From Fictibacillus sp. BK138 (lineage in GTDB: Bacteria > Bacillota > Bacilli > Bacillales > Fictibacillaceae): a stretch of DNA of 64,000 bases. Of the stretch, positions 8,295 to 17,940 are shown piece after piece. Position 1 is the first letter of the stretch; every line of letters begins with the position of its first letter. The notes below the pieces were generated by a model. It did not search any database. It saw only the letters and a list, made by a program, of their open reading frames with translations, and was not told where the DNA came from. The stretch covers positions 1,173,034-1,237,033 of the forward strand of contig NZ_SGXL01000001.1 of the NCBI RefSeq assembly GCF_004216955.1. The letters run 5' to 3'. Position numbers and translations under genes: made by a program.

Positions 8295-8654
8295 ATGCCA
8301 AGAGTAAAAGGTGGCTATGTAACACGTCGTCGTCGTAAAAAAGTTCTTAAGCTAGCTAAAGGCTATTTCGGATCCAAACATAAATTATTTAAAGTAGCAC
8401 AACAACAAGTATTCAAATCTTTAATGTACGCTTACCGTGACCGTCGTCAAAAGAAGCGTGACTTCCGTAAGCTTTGGATCACTCGTATCAACGCTGCTGC
8501 TCGTACAAACGGTCTTTCTTACAGCCGTTTAATGCACGGTCTTAAACTTGCGGGTATCGACATCAACCGTAAGATGCTTTCTGAAATCGCAATTACTGAC
8601 GAAAAAGCTTTCGCAGAATTGGCTTCAAAAGCAAAAGACAGCCTAAAAGCTTAA
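8295..8654 (+). CDS. rplT: Ribosomal protein bL20
   Basis: A 119-residue bL20 beginning [25 protein letters not shown], with a basic extended N-terminal arm that threads into 23S rRNA and a globular C-terminal domain. It is essential for early 50S assembly and, in Bacillus, represses its own operon by binding the leader before infC. An AGGAGG site lies 10 bases upstream. Length equals the B. subtilis protein (119). A strong terminator follows. Confidence 0.98.
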   Translation: MPRVKGGYVTRRRRKKVLKLAKGYFGSKHKLFKVAQQQVFKSLMYAYRDRRQKKRDFRKLWITRINAAARTNGLSYSRLMHGLKLAGIDINRKMLSEIAITDEKAFAELASKAKDSLKA

Positions 8655-8667
8655 ATTTGACTAAAAG

Positions 8668-8707
8668 AAAAGATCATTTCCTCAATTGATGGAGATGATC
8701 TTTTTTA
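8668..8707 (+). terminator. Terminator after rplT
   Basis: A 14-bp stem (8668-8681 with 8691-8704, one G-T pair) with a T run. The ysdA gene lies just beyond, so read-through or a separate promoter would be needed for it. Confidence 0.85.
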
Positions 8708-8731
8708 CATTCTGAAAGGAAAAGGGAAAAG

Positions 8732-8983
8732 GTGTTTATCTTATATTTGATCATAATGAATACAGTTGCTTACTTGGTCATGAAAAAAGACAAATTTTCT
8801 GCACAAGAAGGTAATTGGCGTACGCCTGAATCTAGATTATGGATGCTCGCCATCGCCGGAGGAGCTCCTGGCATGTGGCTTGCGATGAAGAAGTTCCGCC
8901 ATAAAACGAAGCATCCGTCATTCCGTAACGGCTTGCCGATCTTAAGTATTTTTATTACAGTTATCGCAGGATGGTTTTTGTAG
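8732..8983 (+). CDS. ysdA: DUF1294 membrane protein YsdA
   Basis: An 83-residue protein with hydrophobic segments at both ends and the DUF1294 signature around residues 18-58 (KDKFSAQEGNWRTPES, then GGAPGMWLAMKKFRHKTKH). Function is unknown in all species I know. It follows infC-rpmI-rplT as in B. subtilis. The GTG at 8732 has an AAAGGGAAAAGG site close upstream. It ends 4 bases before the stop of the convergent cydB gene, with no clear terminator between them. Confidence 0.85.
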   Translation: MFILYLIIMNTVAYLVMKKDKFSAQEGNWRTPESRLWMLAIAGGAPGMWLAMKKFRHKTKHPSFRNGLPILSIFITVIAGWFL

Positions 8984-8986
8984 ATT

Positions 8987-10018
8987 TTAATCCTGCTGCA
9001 AATATCGTTTGTCTTTTAAGAATAACCGCCAGAAAACATAGAAACCTGGTGTTAGTATAGCGAGACCTACTATATACATAATCATTAATGAGTAGAATGT
9101 TTCTGTTGTAGTGAAAGCCTCATAGATGGTTAGATCAGGGTAGACGATATATGGCAAATGTGCCAATCCATATCCGACGCTTGCCAGTCCATATTGCAAC
9201 ACTGTTGCTAGCAGTGTAAACCTTGGCCGTCCAATCCCTGGGCGGTTTTGTTTTGGCCACCAAAGAGAAGCATAGGCTATGCAGAAAGAGATTAAGGATA
9301 AAATGAACCATATTTTTTGACCCATAAGGTTATCAACAAGCCAGCCAGCTTCGGGTGCCATAAATATAAGGGTAAATAGAGCGGATAACAGTGTTAGCGG
9401 TCCGAGAAGTATAGCATTTCCGCGGTATAGCCGGTATGCATCCTCTCTATTGGAAACACGCGAATAGTCAGCTAAAAAAAGAGAAGATAGATAGAGCTCA
9501 GAAGTCAGTCCGAATAACACGTACAAATATAAGGTTGGGCTTGAAAAAAGCTTCCCTAATAAAAGGCTTTGAGTCTCTCCATCAACACTAATAAATCCTC
9601 CTTGTGAAATAGGAAGTACGGCGATTAGCAGAGATGGGATTAATAGTCCGGAAATTCCTGAAATAAAGAACATTGTCTTCCGATAGCCTTGAACAGAATA
9701 GGAAAATACCATAAAAGCACTCCGGATAGCTAAGAAAAAAAGAATCAGCGATACGGGGACAAGCATTACTGTTCCAAGTGTATAGGCACCTTTTGGAAAG
9801 AATCCAACGAACGCTACAACCAAAAGGACCAGGAAAGTATTTGTTATCTCCCATGTAGGCGAAAGAAAACGATTTGCGATCTTCCCGGCCATCGTTTTGT
9901 GATTGTTGTAGACCATGGCCCAAAAACCTGCGCCAAAATCAATCGAGCCAAAAATACTGTAAACAAAGATAAAGCTCCACATGATGAGTATCGCAAGTAC
10001 CTCTTCACTCATACCCAA
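8987..10018 (-). CDS. Cytochrome bd-type quinol oxidase, subunit II
   Basis: A 343-residue polytopic membrane protein (about eight or nine helices) with the CydB N-terminus WSFIFVYSIFGSIDFGAGFW. Subunit II supports heme insertion and assembly of subunit I; together they oxidise quinol and reduce oxygen to water without proton pumping. It lies 11 bases after the subunit I gene. It resembles the B. subtilis YthB branch (cyanide-insensitive oxidase-like) more than CydB of the cydABCD operon, and no cydCD genes follow. The 3' end abuts ysdA. Confidence 0.88.
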   Translation of the reverse strand: MGMSEEVLAILIMWSFIFVYSIFGSIDFGAGFWAMVYNNHKTMAGKIANRFLSPTWEITNTFLVLLVVAFVGFFPKGAYTLGTVMLVPVSLILFFLAIRSAFMVFSYSVQGYRKTMFFISGISGLLIPSLLIAVLPISQGGFISVDGETQSLLLGKLFSSPTLYLYVLFGLTSELYLSSLFLADYSRVSNREDAYRLYRGNAILLGPLTLLSALFTLIFMAPEAGWLVDNLMGQKIWFILSLISFCIAYASLWWPKQNRPGIGRPRFTLLATVLQYGLASVGYGLAHLPYIVYPDLTIYEAFTTTETFYSLMIMYIVGLAILTPGFYVFWRLFLKDKRYLQQD

Positions 10019-10029
10019 TCCTCTCCTTC

Positions 10030-11370
10030 CTATCCGTATAGTTTATCCATATCTTTAGACACTGGATTGCGTTTGAAATAAGCAGTCAATATTAAAACGG
10101 TCAGAACACTCAGCAGAGCATACAAAAGTAAAAACAATAGGAAAAGCATTCCGAGATTTTCATTCCTCGTGGCTGCTTCTGCAGTTGTCTGGACTCTATA
10201 GATCGTCCATGGCTGTCTTCCGCTGCAGCTGAATACCCAGCCAAATTCAATACAAAGCATGGAAAGCGGACCGGATAAAACGAGAGACCAAAGCAGCCAC
10301 TTCGGAAAAGGTCTGCCCCTGTTTTTAATAAAGAACCACCAATACAACAATGCGATTCCTGCAAGTCCCAATAAAAGTGTTCCGATACCAACCATTAAGT
10401 TAAACAAAGTATGCACGTAAAAAGGCGGCCATGTTTCACGCGGGAATTCATACAATCCTTTTACTTCAGTATCAAACTTGCCTGCTGCAAGCCAGCTCAA
10501 TGCCCAGGGAATTTCAATGCCGTATTTTACTTCTTCTGTCTTCGGGTCGGTGTAGCCGCCTATCGCCAGCGGTGCATAGCGCTGGGTTTCAAATAACCCT
10601 TCTGCAGCTGCCAGTTTCTCTGGAGAATGCTGATGAAGAATCTGGGCTGAGTGATGCCCTGACAGAGCAGATACGAAACTCATCGTAAACGCGACTACAA
10701 GAGACATGAACAATCCTTTAAGGTGATAAGCTCGTTCCCGGTCTGAACGTTTTTTTAATAGTTTGAATGCTGCTACTGATGCTACAGCAAAAGCCCCTGT
10801 CATATAAGCAGTAATCGCTACATGGAAGGCAGAAGATACAAAACTTGGGTTAAAGAATGCGTCCCATGGGTGAACATCATAGATCGTACCATCTGGCTTT
10901 ATCTTAAAGCCGTCAGGCGTATTCATCCATGTATTTACCGCTGTAATGAGAATAGCTGAAGCAACAGCTCCAAAGGCAACAAAAAAAACAGAGATCAGAC
11001 GGAAGTATCTTGGGAGTCTGTCGGCAGCATATACATAGATTGACATGAAAAGAGCTTCTAAGAAAAAAGCGAAAATTTCAATCTGAAAAGGAAGGGAGAT
11101 TACTTTACCTACGATTTCCATGAATCCAGGCCAAAGTAAAGAAAGCTGGACACCTACGATAGTTCCAGAGGGAATGGCAACACCTAATAATACAGCAAAA
11201 GCCTTAGTCCATCGCTTTGCCATTATGGCATAATCATTATCTCCTTTTACTTGGTGAATGATTTCTGCAATAACTATCATTAAGGGAAGACCAACACCTA
11301 GGGTAGCAAAAATGATATGAAAACCGAGTGATGTGCCAAAAAACGCTCTCGCTAGTACGACTGTGTCCAT
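10030..11370 (-). CDS. Cytochrome bd-type quinol oxidase, subunit I
   Basis: A 446-residue heme-bearing subunit. Candidate heme ligands are His18 in TSLGFHIIFATLG and the His of SAFHVAITAYM (about residue 185). The conserved GRQPW motif is present near residue 388. The loop between helices that binds quinol is short, the form seen in cyanide-insensitive oxidases and B. subtilis YthA (440 aa). The gene starts at the ATG at 11370 behind TAGGAGG, divergent from the TVP38 gene. No clear Rex operator was found in the 143-base divergent region, so how it responds to oxygen is open; Fnr is encoded nearby. Confidence 0.9.
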   Translation of the reverse strand: MDTVVLARAFFGTSLGFHIIFATLGVGLPLMIVIAEIIHQVKGDNDYAIMAKRWTKAFAVLLGVAIPSGTIVGVQLSLLWPGFMEIVGKVISLPFQIEIFAFFLEALFMSIYVYAADRLPRYFRLISVFFVAFGAVASAILITAVNTWMNTPDGFKIKPDGTIYDVHPWDAFFNPSFVSSAFHVAITAYMTGAFAVASVAAFKLLKKRSDRERAYHLKGLFMSLVVAFTMSFVSALSGHHSAQILHQHSPEKLAAAEGLFETQRYAPLAIGGYTDPKTEEVKYGIEIPWALSWLAAGKFDTEVKGLYEFPRETWPPFYVHTLFNLMVGIGTLLLGLAGIALLYWWFFIKNRGRPFPKWLLWSLVLSGPLSMLCIEFGWVFSCSGRQPWTIYRVQTTAEAATRNENLGMLFLLFLLLYALLSVLTVLILTAYFKRNPVSKDMDKLYG

Positions 11371-11513
11371 GCCGAATCCTCCTAAAAAATAAAACTATGT
11401 AAACAAATATTCTATGTTTAAGGTGTCATAAAGCATATAGGTTTATTCACGCTATAAAATTGTCATATAGTGCTCGTCTGCTGTCATATGTTGACTTAAA
11501 GGGGAGATGCAGC

Positions 11514-12116
11514 GTGTTAGAGGATACTAGTGTCTACATGGAAGTCCTTAAGTTCAGCGGAATTTTTGCCCCTTTGCTCTTTATACTTTTGCAAGCGTTC
11601 AGACAATTTTTTTTCCTGCCAGTCGGCTTGATCTGTCTTACAGGAGGGATATTGTTCGGTGCAGTAGCAGGCACTTTGTATTCGGTCATCGGCATTACAC
11701 TGTCGAGTGTACTCTTCTATTTTGGGATGAAAAGTATGCCGAAGCTTATGAAGAAAATCAAAAGACTTCAAAGAAAATGGATCGGGAAAAGAATGCCTTT
11801 TTCAGTAGGTCAGATTGCTATACTAAAGATGATCCCTTTTATGCATTTTCATCTGTTAAGTCTTTGTTTGATTGAAATTTCGTCAAATTTTAAAGAATAT
11901 ACTAAAGCAAGCATCATCTCAAACATACCAATAGCCATTTTTTACTCATCATTCGGATCTATCATGCTCTCCCTGTCTCTTATAACTTCAGTCTTACTGC
12001 TTGTAGTACTTTCAGTCTTGTTCTATTTGTTGAGAAGGAAAGAATGGGTCATAAAATGGAGTGAGTTTTTTGAGGAAGAAGCAGAAAATAGAGAAAAACA
12101 GCGCATGCCTGCATAA
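11514..12116 (+). CDS. TVP38/TMEM64-family membrane protein
   Basis: A protein of about 200 residues with five or six membrane helices and the VTT-domain pattern: FRQFFFLPVGLICLTGGILFG (about residues 30-50), then LYSVIGITLSSVLFYFGMK and the later ILKMIPFMHFHLLS. Family members (DedA relatives) are implicated in lipid scrambling or transport. It may correspond to B. subtilis YtxB, which lies near ytxC-thrS there. The start is GTG 11514 because AGGGGAG is about 7 bases before it; an upstream TTG at 11460 has no ribosome site. The C-terminal tail is charged and cytoplasmic. Confidence 0.75.
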   Translation: MLEDTSVYMEVLKFSGIFAPLLFILLQAFRQFFFLPVGLICLTGGILFGAVAGTLYSVIGITLSSVLFYFGMKSMPKLMKKIKRLQRKWIGKRMPFSVGQIAILKMIPFMHFHLLSLCLIEISSNFKEYTKASIISNIPIAIFYSSFGSIMLSLSLITSVLLLVVLSVLFYLLRRKEWVIKWSEFFEEEAENREKQRMPA

Positions 12117-12131
12117 GGTATGCGTTTTTAA
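12102..12131 (+). terminator. Terminator overlapping the TVP38 gene end
   Basis: A 9-bp stem (12102-12110 with 12116-12124) spans the stop codon and is followed by five T's. Confidence 0.75.
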
Positions 12132-12287
12132 ATAATCATTTCTGAAATTTCATAAATGATTCCTGAAATTTTTATGTTAATTCCGCGAGATCCGATATGG
12201 CGCATTCAACTGTCCCCGAAAATTCATCCTCGAATGTATGACAAGATAACGTTATAATAGCTTAGGAATGAAAGGCAGGGGACGAAC

Positions 12288-12782
12288 GTGAAAATTGAAA
12301 AACTTTTTTCCATGCAGAATGAATTAAATACTCGAATTGTAAAAGAACATAACCTTGAAAATATTTCGTTATCAAATCAGAGAAGATTAGCATTTCTTGT
12401 TGAGCTCGGAGAACTTGCGAACGAAACAAGATGCTTTAAATATTGGAGTAAACGTCCAGCATCTGAAAAAGATGTAATCTTAGAAGAATATGTAGACGGA
12501 CTGCATTTTGTTTTATCGATAGGATTAGAACTAGATAGTACAGAAATAGATTTGCCTAGTGAGGTTGAACTTATAGAAAAGATGGACAAGATGGAGTTAA
12601 ACCAACTGTTTCTTTCTCTTTATCAGCAAGGGGCAAAAAGTTTTTCGAAGCAAGAGTTTTATTTATTTTTGAATGAATTTTTGGGATTAGGAGTTAAGCT
12701 TGGATTTTCGTTTCGAGAAATTGAAGAAGCTTACCTAAAAAAGAACGCTGTAAATCATGATCGTCAGGATTCGGGGTATTAA
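12288..12782 (+). CDS. Dimeric all-alpha dUTPase
   Basis: A 164-residue protein of the dimeric dUTPase/MazG-like fold (dUTPase_2 family). The metal-binding motifs are visible: ELGELANETRCFKYW (about residues 40-54) and EEYVDGLHF (about 67-75), which coordinate Mg2+ for hydrolysis of dUTP to dUMP. This keeps uracil out of DNA and feeds dTMP synthesis. It starts at GTG 12288, with AGGGGAC upstream, and has its own promoter (TATAAT at 12253-12258, weak -35). It converges on sspI through a shared terminator. MazG-like pyrophosphatases of other specificity are the alternative. Confidence 0.8.
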   Translation: MKIEKLFSMQNELNTRIVKEHNLENISLSNQRRLAFLVELGELANETRCFKYWSKRPASEKDVILEEYVDGLHFVLSIGLELDSTEIDLPSEVELIEKMDKMELNQLFLSLYQQGAKSFSKQEFYLFLNEFLGLGVKLGFSFREIEEAYLKKNAVNHDRQDSGY

Positions 12783-12810
12783 ATAAGAAGTTTCATTATT
12801 TAACAAATAA

Positions 12811-12842
12811 AAAAAACCCGGAAAGACCGGGTTCTATTTTAA
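12811..12842. terminator. Bidirectional terminator between the dUTPase gene and sspI
   Basis: A 7-bp stem AACCCGG/CCGGGTT (12815-12821 with 12827-12833), flanked by an A run on the left and a T-rich run on the right. Confidence 0.85.
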
Positions 12843-13040
12843 GCCGTTTGATAAAGTCGTTAAAATTTCTTCCTTCTTTTGTTCGTCTGAATTTTTCCAG
12901 ATTACTTCGAATAGGACACCAAGACCAGGAAGCATTTTTTCTTCGCCGCTCTCGATGGCATCTACGATTGTATCTTGTAATTGTTCTTTATTGTTGCCAG
13001 TAACGTTATGCAATACAGCTTTTCTCAAATCAAGATTCAT
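12834..13040 (-). CDS. sspI: Small acid-soluble spore protein SspI
   Basis: A 68-residue protein starting [16 protein letters not shown], characteristic of the minor spore protein SspI (71 aa in B. subtilis), made in the forespore and packed in the spore core. GAGGTG lies upstream of the ATG at 13040. It stands in the B. subtilis neighbourhood, divergent from the rRNA methyltransferase gene. I could not place a convincing sigma-G promoter in the AT-rich upstream region, although forespore expression is expected for the family. Confidence 0.95.
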   Translation of the reverse strand: MNLDLRKAVLHNVTGNNKEQLQDTIVDAIESGEEKMLPGLGVLFEVIWKNSDEQKKEEILTTLSNGLK

Positions 13041-13143
13041 GGATAAGCACCTCTGTTAATATTTTTCTTTTTTTATTGTGCACGTTCTGAACTTGTTTTA
13101 TGAAAAATTTAATAAATTTTTATGATTTAAAGGAGTACTTATT

Positions 13144-13908
13144 ATGAAACACATCGAATCTGACTCCAACGCTTCGTTAAAGCAATGGAAAAAATTGCAT
13201 ACAAGAAAAGAAAGAGAAAAAACAGGTACTTTCCTGCTGGAAGGACCTCATCTTATTGAAGAAGCAATTTCTTCTGGTGCAAAGCTTCAGCATGTTATTA
13301 TTGAAGAGAACTTTATGGTTAAAGAGGAATGGCTCAAAGAGAAATTCACGTTGTGGTCTGTCCCGGCAAAATTAATGAAACAGCTTTCTGAAACAGAAAA
13401 GCCTCAAGGTATTATTGCTGTGTGTGAGATGACGGAACAGCCCGAAGAAAGAATCAAAAGAAATGGTCGCTATTTACTGATTGATGGTGTTCAAGATCCA
13501 GGGAACTTAGGAACGATTATTCGTACGGCAGACAGTGCAGGACTTGATGGGGTTTTCTTAGGAGAAGGTACGGCAGATCTTTATAATGGGAAGACAGTCC
13601 GTTCTACTCAAGGATCGCTATTTCATCTGCCGATCATAAAAGCAGATCTAAAAGAAATCATAACGGAATGTAAAGCTGAAGATATTCCTGTGGTTTCAAC
13701 ATCCCTGAAAGAGGCAGTTGATATGAGAGAACTGCCTGAAATGGAAGGGTTCGCATTGATTATGGGAAATGAAGGATCAGGTGTACAAACAAAATTTCAA
13801 GAAGAATCCTCGTTTAATGTGAAGATTCCAATCTTTGGTCAAGCAGAATCCCTTAACGTTTCTGTCGCGACGGGTATTCTTCTTTATGAACTTCAGCGAA
13901 AACGATGA
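13144..13908 (+). CDS. ysgA: SpoU-family RNA 2'-O-methyltransferase (YsgA)
   Basis: A 254-residue SPOUT methyltransferase. An N-terminal substrate-binding domain (about residues 8-95, with FLLEGPHLIEEA) precedes the knotted catalytic domain with all three SpoU motifs: DPGNLGTIIRTADSAG, IMGNEGSG and ESLNVSVATGILLYE. It would transfer a methyl group from S-adenosylmethionine to a ribose, probably in 23S rRNA; the exact nucleotide is unknown. It lies directly before the pheS T-box as in B. subtilis. An AAAGGAG site precedes the ATG at 13144. Confidence 0.92.
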   Translation: MKHIESDSNASLKQWKKLHTRKEREKTGTFLLEGPHLIEEAISSGAKLQHVIIEENFMVKEEWLKEKFTLWSVPAKLMKQLSETEKPQGIIAVCEMTEQPEERIKRNGRYLLIDGVQDPGNLGTIIRTADSAGLDGVFLGEGTADLYNGKTVRSTQGSLFHLPIIKADLKEIITECKAEDIPVVSTSLKEAVDMRELPEMEGFALIMGNEGSGVQTKFQEESSFNVKIPIFGQAESLNVSVATGILLYELQRKR

Positions 13909-13936
13909 TGTTTTCTTGTTTTTATACTGAGATTCA

Positions 13937-14230
13937 TTGCAATTCTTGATTTTGTTCATATATAATGTAAAAAGACGAAGATGAATAGATAAAAAAACAC
14001 TGATGGAGAAGAGTAGATAATCATTCCGCCAAAAAGGGAGGAAATGTCCTGGACTGTAAGCATTTCTTTGGTAGGTATTATTGAATTCACTCCTGAGTTG
14101 CCACCTGAACATTATGGAGTAGGGCTGGCCGGTGAAGAGCCGTTATTAAAATGAAGTGAACAGTGTATTTTCATTGTTAAATTGGGTGGTACCGCGAACT
14201 CCTCGTCCCTTATTGGATGAGGAGTTTTTA
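13937..14230 (+). promoter_or_regulatory. pheST promoter and T-box leader (Phe, TTC)
   Basis: Promoter TTGCAA (13937-13942), 18-bp spacer, TATAAT (13961-13966). The specifier loop reads GAATTCA just before the CTCC strand of the basal stem, giving TTC (Phe) at 14086-14088. The T-box TGGGTGGTACCGCG is at 14183-14196. The terminator pairs 14197-14208 with 14215-14226 and is followed by T's. Unlike the thrS and ilvB leaders, no repeat element lies between terminator and gene. Confidence 0.95.
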
Positions 14231-14252
14231 TATTTTTAAGGAGGGGTTGTAC

Positions 14253-15287
14253 TTGAAAGACCGTTTAGAAGCATTAAAAGTCGAAGCGATCGAAAAAATC
14301 AATCAAAGTCATGATTTGAAAGATCTTCAAGCTGTTAAGGTAGCATACCTAGGAAAAAAAGGACCCATTACTGAAGTTTTAAAGGGAATGGGTAAATTGT
14401 CGGCAGAAGAAAGACCTGTTATTGGTGCGTATGCGAATGAAGTGCGTGACAGTATTCAGCTTGAACTAGATAAGAAGCAGACAGAATTAGAAAATGCTGC
14501 GATTACTGAGAAGCTGGCTAAGGAAACAATTGACGTTTCTTTACCTGGAAGACCTGTAAAACAAGGGAATGCACATCCGCTGACAGCAGTTGTAACCGAA
14601 ATTGAGGACTTGTTCCTAAGTATGGGCTTTACGATTGCAGAAGGACCAGAAGTTGAGACCGATTATTATAATTTCGAAGCTCTCAATCTTCCTAAAGGAC
14701 ATCCGGCTCGAGACATGCAAGATTCTTTCTTTATAACGGAAGACATCTTACTTAGAACACAGACTTCACCGGTTCAAGCTCGTACGATGGAAAAGCATGA
14801 AGGTCAAGGTCCTGTGAAAATCATCTCTCCAGGAAAGGTTTACCGAAGAGATAATGATGACGCAACACATTCTCATCAGTTCATGCAGATTGAAGGACTT
14901 GTGGTTGACCAGAACGTGCGTTTAAGTGACTTAAAAGGTGTTCTGGAAACGTTCGCTAAAAAGATGTTTGGTGAAGACCGCAAAATTCGTTTGCGACCTA
15001 GCTTCTTCCCGTTTACAGAACCGTCTGTTGAAATGGACATTTCTTGTTTTAAATGCAGCGGGAAAGGATGTTCAATCTGTAAACAGACAGGCTGGATTGA
15101 AATTTTAGGAGCAGGAATGGTTCATCCGAACGTTCTAGATATGGCTGGTTTTGATTCTAAGAAGTACACAGGCTTTGCATTTGGTATGGGGCCTGAGCGA
15201 ATCGCAATGCTTAAATACGGCATAGATGATATCCGCCATTTTTATGCGAATGATATCCGGTTCTTAAAACAATTCAAAAATGCATAA
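14253..15287 (+). CDS. pheS: Phenylalanyl-tRNA synthetase, alpha subunit
   Basis: A 344-residue catalytic subunit of the alpha2beta2 enzyme that charges tRNA-Phe. An N-terminal coiled coil (about residues 1-85) binds tRNA; the class II core contains [16 protein letters not shown], the central [11 protein letters not shown], and [10 protein letters not shown] and [11 protein letters not shown] near the end. A CxxC...CxxC knuckle ([12 protein letters not shown]) is also present. The start is TTG 14253, 5-8 bases after AAGGAGGGG, giving exactly the 344 residues of B. subtilis PheS; an upstream ATG (14217) lies inside the terminator. It is followed 15 bases later by pheT. Confidence 0.97.
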   Translation: MKDRLEALKVEAIEKINQSHDLKDLQAVKVAYLGKKGPITEVLKGMGKLSAEERPVIGAYANEVRDSIQLELDKKQTELENAAITEKLAKETIDVSLPGRPVKQGNAHPLTAVVTEIEDLFLSMGFTIAEGPEVETDYYNFEALNLPKGHPARDMQDSFFITEDILLRTQTSPVQARTMEKHEGQGPVKIISPGKVYRRDNDDATHSHQFMQIEGLVVDQNVRLSDLKGVLETFAKKMFGEDRKIRLRPSFFPFTEPSVEMDISCFKCSGKGCSICKQTGWIEILGAGMVHPNVLDMAGFDSKKYTGFAFGMGPERIAMLKYGIDDIRHFYANDIRFLKQFKNA

Positions 15288-15305
15288 TTAGGGAGGGGAA
15301 ATTTG

Positions 15306-17729
15306 ATGCTAATTTCTTATAACTGGCTAAAAGAGTATGTAAATGTAGAAATCAGTCCGTCTGAGCTAGCGGATAAAATAACGAAGAGCGGTATCGAAGT
15401 TGAAATGGTTGAATCCTTGAATAAAGGAATCAGCGGTGTTGTTGTCGGGTATGTACAAGAGTGTATTCAACATCCAAACGCTGATAAGCTGAGAGTCTGT
15501 AAAGTTGATATCGGGCAAGGGGAAGTTTCTCAGATCGTTTGCGGCGCACCGAATGTTGCAGAAGGACAAAAGGTAGCAGTTGCAGTTCCTGGAGCAGTTT
15601 TGCCTGGAAACTTCAAAATTAAAAAAGCAAAGCTTCGCGGTGAGGAATCCCTTGGTATGATCTGTTCACTGCAGGAGCTAGGAGTTGACACAAAGCTTGT
15701 TCCGAAAGAATATTCTTCAGGAATCTTTGTGATGCCGTCTGATGCAGAGCCAGGAAGCGATGCATTGGAATATTTAAACTTGAATGATCATGTGCTGGAG
15801 CTTGGTCTTACACCAAACCGCGCAGATTGCCTTAACGTTTTAGGAGTTGCTTATGAAGTAGCCGCTATTTTAGAACAAGATGTTAAACTTCCAGATACAA
15901 CGATCGCGACTTCTGAAGAAAAAGCTGAAGATTTTATCTCTGTCAGCATTGAATCATTAGAAGATAATCCTTATTATGGGGCGATGATCATTCGTGATGT
16001 TAAAATCGGACCATCTCCATTATGGATGCAGAATCGTTTAATGGCGTCAGGAATCCGTCCGATCAATAATATTGTTGATATTACAAACTACGTTCTTCTT
16101 GAGTATGGTCAGCCGCTTCACGCATTTGACTATAACCGTCTAGGCTCAAAGGAGATTGTTGTTCGCCGAGCTGCAGAAGGTGAAAAGATTCAGACACTTG
16201 ATGATCAGGACCGCTCGTTGAAAGACACTCACTTAGTGATTACAAATGGTAAGGAGCCAATTGCAGTTGCAGGTGTTATGGGTGGAGCAACGAGTGAAGT
16301 GCAAAATGATACAACGAACGTGTTACTGGAAGCTGCATACTTTGCTTCAAGCCGTGTGAGAGCAGCTTCAAAAGATCTGGGCTTACGAAGTGAAGCAAGT
16401 TCAAGATATGAAAAAGGAATCGACCGCAATCGTGTATATGCTGCAGCGAAACGAGCAGCAGGGTTAATGGCTGAACTAGCTGGCGGTAAAGTAGCAGAAG
16501 GAATCGTAGAAGCCGGAAAACGCGAAGTGAACACGTATTCTGTAAAAATGGATGTTTCCAGAATGAACAATCTGCTTGGAACGACTATCTCATCTGAACA
16601 AACTTCTGCTATTCTTGATCGTCTCGGCTTTTCGTACAAAGAGTTGGATGGCATATTTGATGTTGTTGTTCCAACTAGAAGACCTGATATTACAATCGAG
16701 GCTGATTTAATTGAAGAAGTCGGCCGTATTTATGGTTACGATCGTATCCCTACGACTTACCTTTTATCGGAAGCTCGTCCTGGTGGCTTAACAGTAAGCC
16801 AGGCTAAGCGCCGTGAGATCCGCAAATATTTAGAAGGTGCTGGCCTTTATCAGGCAGTAACTTATGCTTTGACAACACCGGAAAAGTCTACGCATTTCTC
16901 ATATACGGAGGATGCTGTCTACCCGATCTCAGTTGCTCACCCGATGAGTGAAGAGCGAAGCACTTTGCGTATGAGTTTATTGCCGCAGCTTCTGGAAGTG
17001 CTTCAATATAACCAGAATCGCTCTATGGAGGATCTGGCTGTATATGAAATGGGCTCAGTTTTCATTAATCGCCAAGAAGTATTAAACGATCTTCCAGAAG
17101 AATACGTGTTTGTTTCAGGTGCTGTAACAGGTGTATTCAACGAACACTTGTGGCAAGGTGAAAGAAAAGCAGTAGACTTCTATGTGTTAAAAGGAATCTT
17201 AGAAGGACTAATGAGTGAATTGAATCTTTCTGAACGTATTACGTATGAGTCTGGTGAAATTGAAAACATGCATCCTGGAAGAACTGCAGTAGTAAAACTA
17301 GACGGTATTCCTGTTGGGCTTGTTGGTCAGCTTCATCCAGCACTGCAAAAAGAACTTGATCTAAAAGACACTTACGTATTCGAGCTGAACGCAACGAGTC
17401 TGATCGATGCAGAAACAGAGCAAATGGTCTACCAGACGTTGCCGCGTTACCCTTCAATCACTCGCGACATCGCTTTGGTCGTTGATCAAGACTTGCCTGC
17501 AGGCGATCTGTTCACAGTAATTCAAGCTGCTGGCGGTGAATTGCTAAAAGAAGTGAATCTTTTTGATCTGTATCAAGGAGAGAAGATGGAAGAAGGAAAG
17601 AAATCACTTGCTTTCTCCTTAAAATATTTTGATCCCGAACGTACACTAACTGACGAAGAAGTTGTAACTGCACACAATCGCGTTTTAAAAAGTTTAGAAG
17701 AACACTTTGGAGCGCAGTTAAGAAAATAA
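15306..17729 (+). CDS. pheT: Phenylalanyl-tRNA synthetase, beta subunit
   Basis: An 807-residue beta subunit (804 in B. subtilis). Visible domains: N-terminal B1 segment ([12 protein letters not shown]), an OB-fold tRNA-binding domain (about 40-150), the B3/B4 editing domain that hydrolyses Tyr-tRNA-Phe (centre, with GVMGG), B5, a catalytically inactive core-like domain, and the C-terminal anticodon-binding ferredoxin fold ([16 protein letters not shown]). The ATG at 15306 follows GGGAGGGG; the preceding TTG at 15303 is a weaker choice. It is the second gene of the T-box-controlled pair and ends in a strong terminator. Confidence 0.97.
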   Translation: MLISYNWLKEYVNVEISPSELADKITKSGIEVEMVESLNKGISGVVVGYVQECIQHPNADKLRVCKVDIGQGEVSQIVCGAPNVAEGQKVAVAVPGAVLPGNFKIKKAKLRGEESLGMICSLQELGVDTKLVPKEYSSGIFVMPSDAEPGSDALEYLNLNDHVLELGLTPNRADCLNVLGVAYEVAAILEQDVKLPDTTIATSEEKAEDFISVSIESLEDNPYYGAMIIRDVKIGPSPLWMQNRLMASGIRPINNIVDITNYVLLEYGQPLHAFDYNRLGSKEIVVRRAAEGEKIQTLDDQDRSLKDTHLVITNGKEPIAVAGVMGGATSEVQNDTTNVLLEAAYFASSRVRAASKDLGLRSEASSRYEKGIDRNRVYAAAKRAAGLMAELAGGKVAEGIVEAGKREVNTYSVKMDVSRMNNLLGTTISSEQTSAILDRLGFSYKELDGIFDVVVPTRRPDITIEADLIEEVGRIYGYDRIPTTYLLSEARPGGLTVSQAKRREIRKYLEGAGLYQAVTYALTTPEKSTHFSYTEDAVYPISVAHPMSEERSTLRMSLLPQLLEVLQYNQNRSMEDLAVYEMGSVFINRQEVLNDLPEEYVFVSGAVTGVFNEHLWQGERKAVDFYVLKGILEGLMSELNLSERITYESGEIENMHPGRTAVVKLDGIPVGLVGQLHPALQKELDLKDTYVFELNATSLIDAETEQMVYQTLPRYPSITRDIALVVDQDLPAGDLFTVIQAAGGELLKEVNLFDLYQGEKMEEGKKSLAFSLKYFDPERTLTDEEVVTAHNRVLKSLEEHFGAQLRK

Positions 17730-17738
17730 ACGTAAAAA

Positions 17739-17773
17739 GAAACTGGCTTGCTTTCATGCAAGCCAGTTTTTAT
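17739..17773 (+). terminator. Terminator after pheT
   Basis: A perfect 11-bp stem (17741-17751 with 17758-17768) with a T run. Confidence 0.92.
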
Positions 17774-17789
17774 TTGATCTAGTATTCAA

Positions 17790-17940
17790 TTTACGGTACG
17801 TGTTTTTTTATTTATTACACGTTCGCTCAAAAGATACCCGGTTACGCTCAGAATCTTCGAGCAGCGCTCAAAATTGCTTAGCTACGCTCAAAATCTTTCA
17901 GTTACGCTCATACTATACCGTTCTTCGCTCAAACCATAAC
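17790..17940. repeat. Repeat family 2, copy A (phased CGCTCA array)
   Basis: A conserved arm (17791-17823) contains the inverted words ACGTGT (17798-17803) and ACACGT (17817-17822). It is followed by six CGCTCA words starting at 17824, 17845, 17865, 17885, 17905 and 17926, a period of 20-21 bp. It fills the gap between the pheT terminator and the rnhC stop. The same architecture, inverted, occurs at 30300-30445. Confidence 0.85.

Noticed and set aside
9588-9923. Second ORF on the minus strand inside the bd oxidase subunit II gene
   Set aside because: Overlapping frame of a clear membrane-protein gene; no independent signal.
11371-11513. Rex operator between the bd oxidase and TVP38 genes
   Set aside because: No TTGTGAA-N4-TTCACAA-like palindrome was found; only AT-rich sequence without a clear match.
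16229-16654. Antisense ORF of 141 codons within pheT
   Set aside because: Shadow frame of pheT with no ribosome site and low-complexity Ala/Ser composition.
17790-17940. CRISPR-like array
   Set aside because: The conserved word is only about 6-9 bp, spacers are about 14 bp and no cas genes are present. The pattern fits a phased motif array, not CRISPR.
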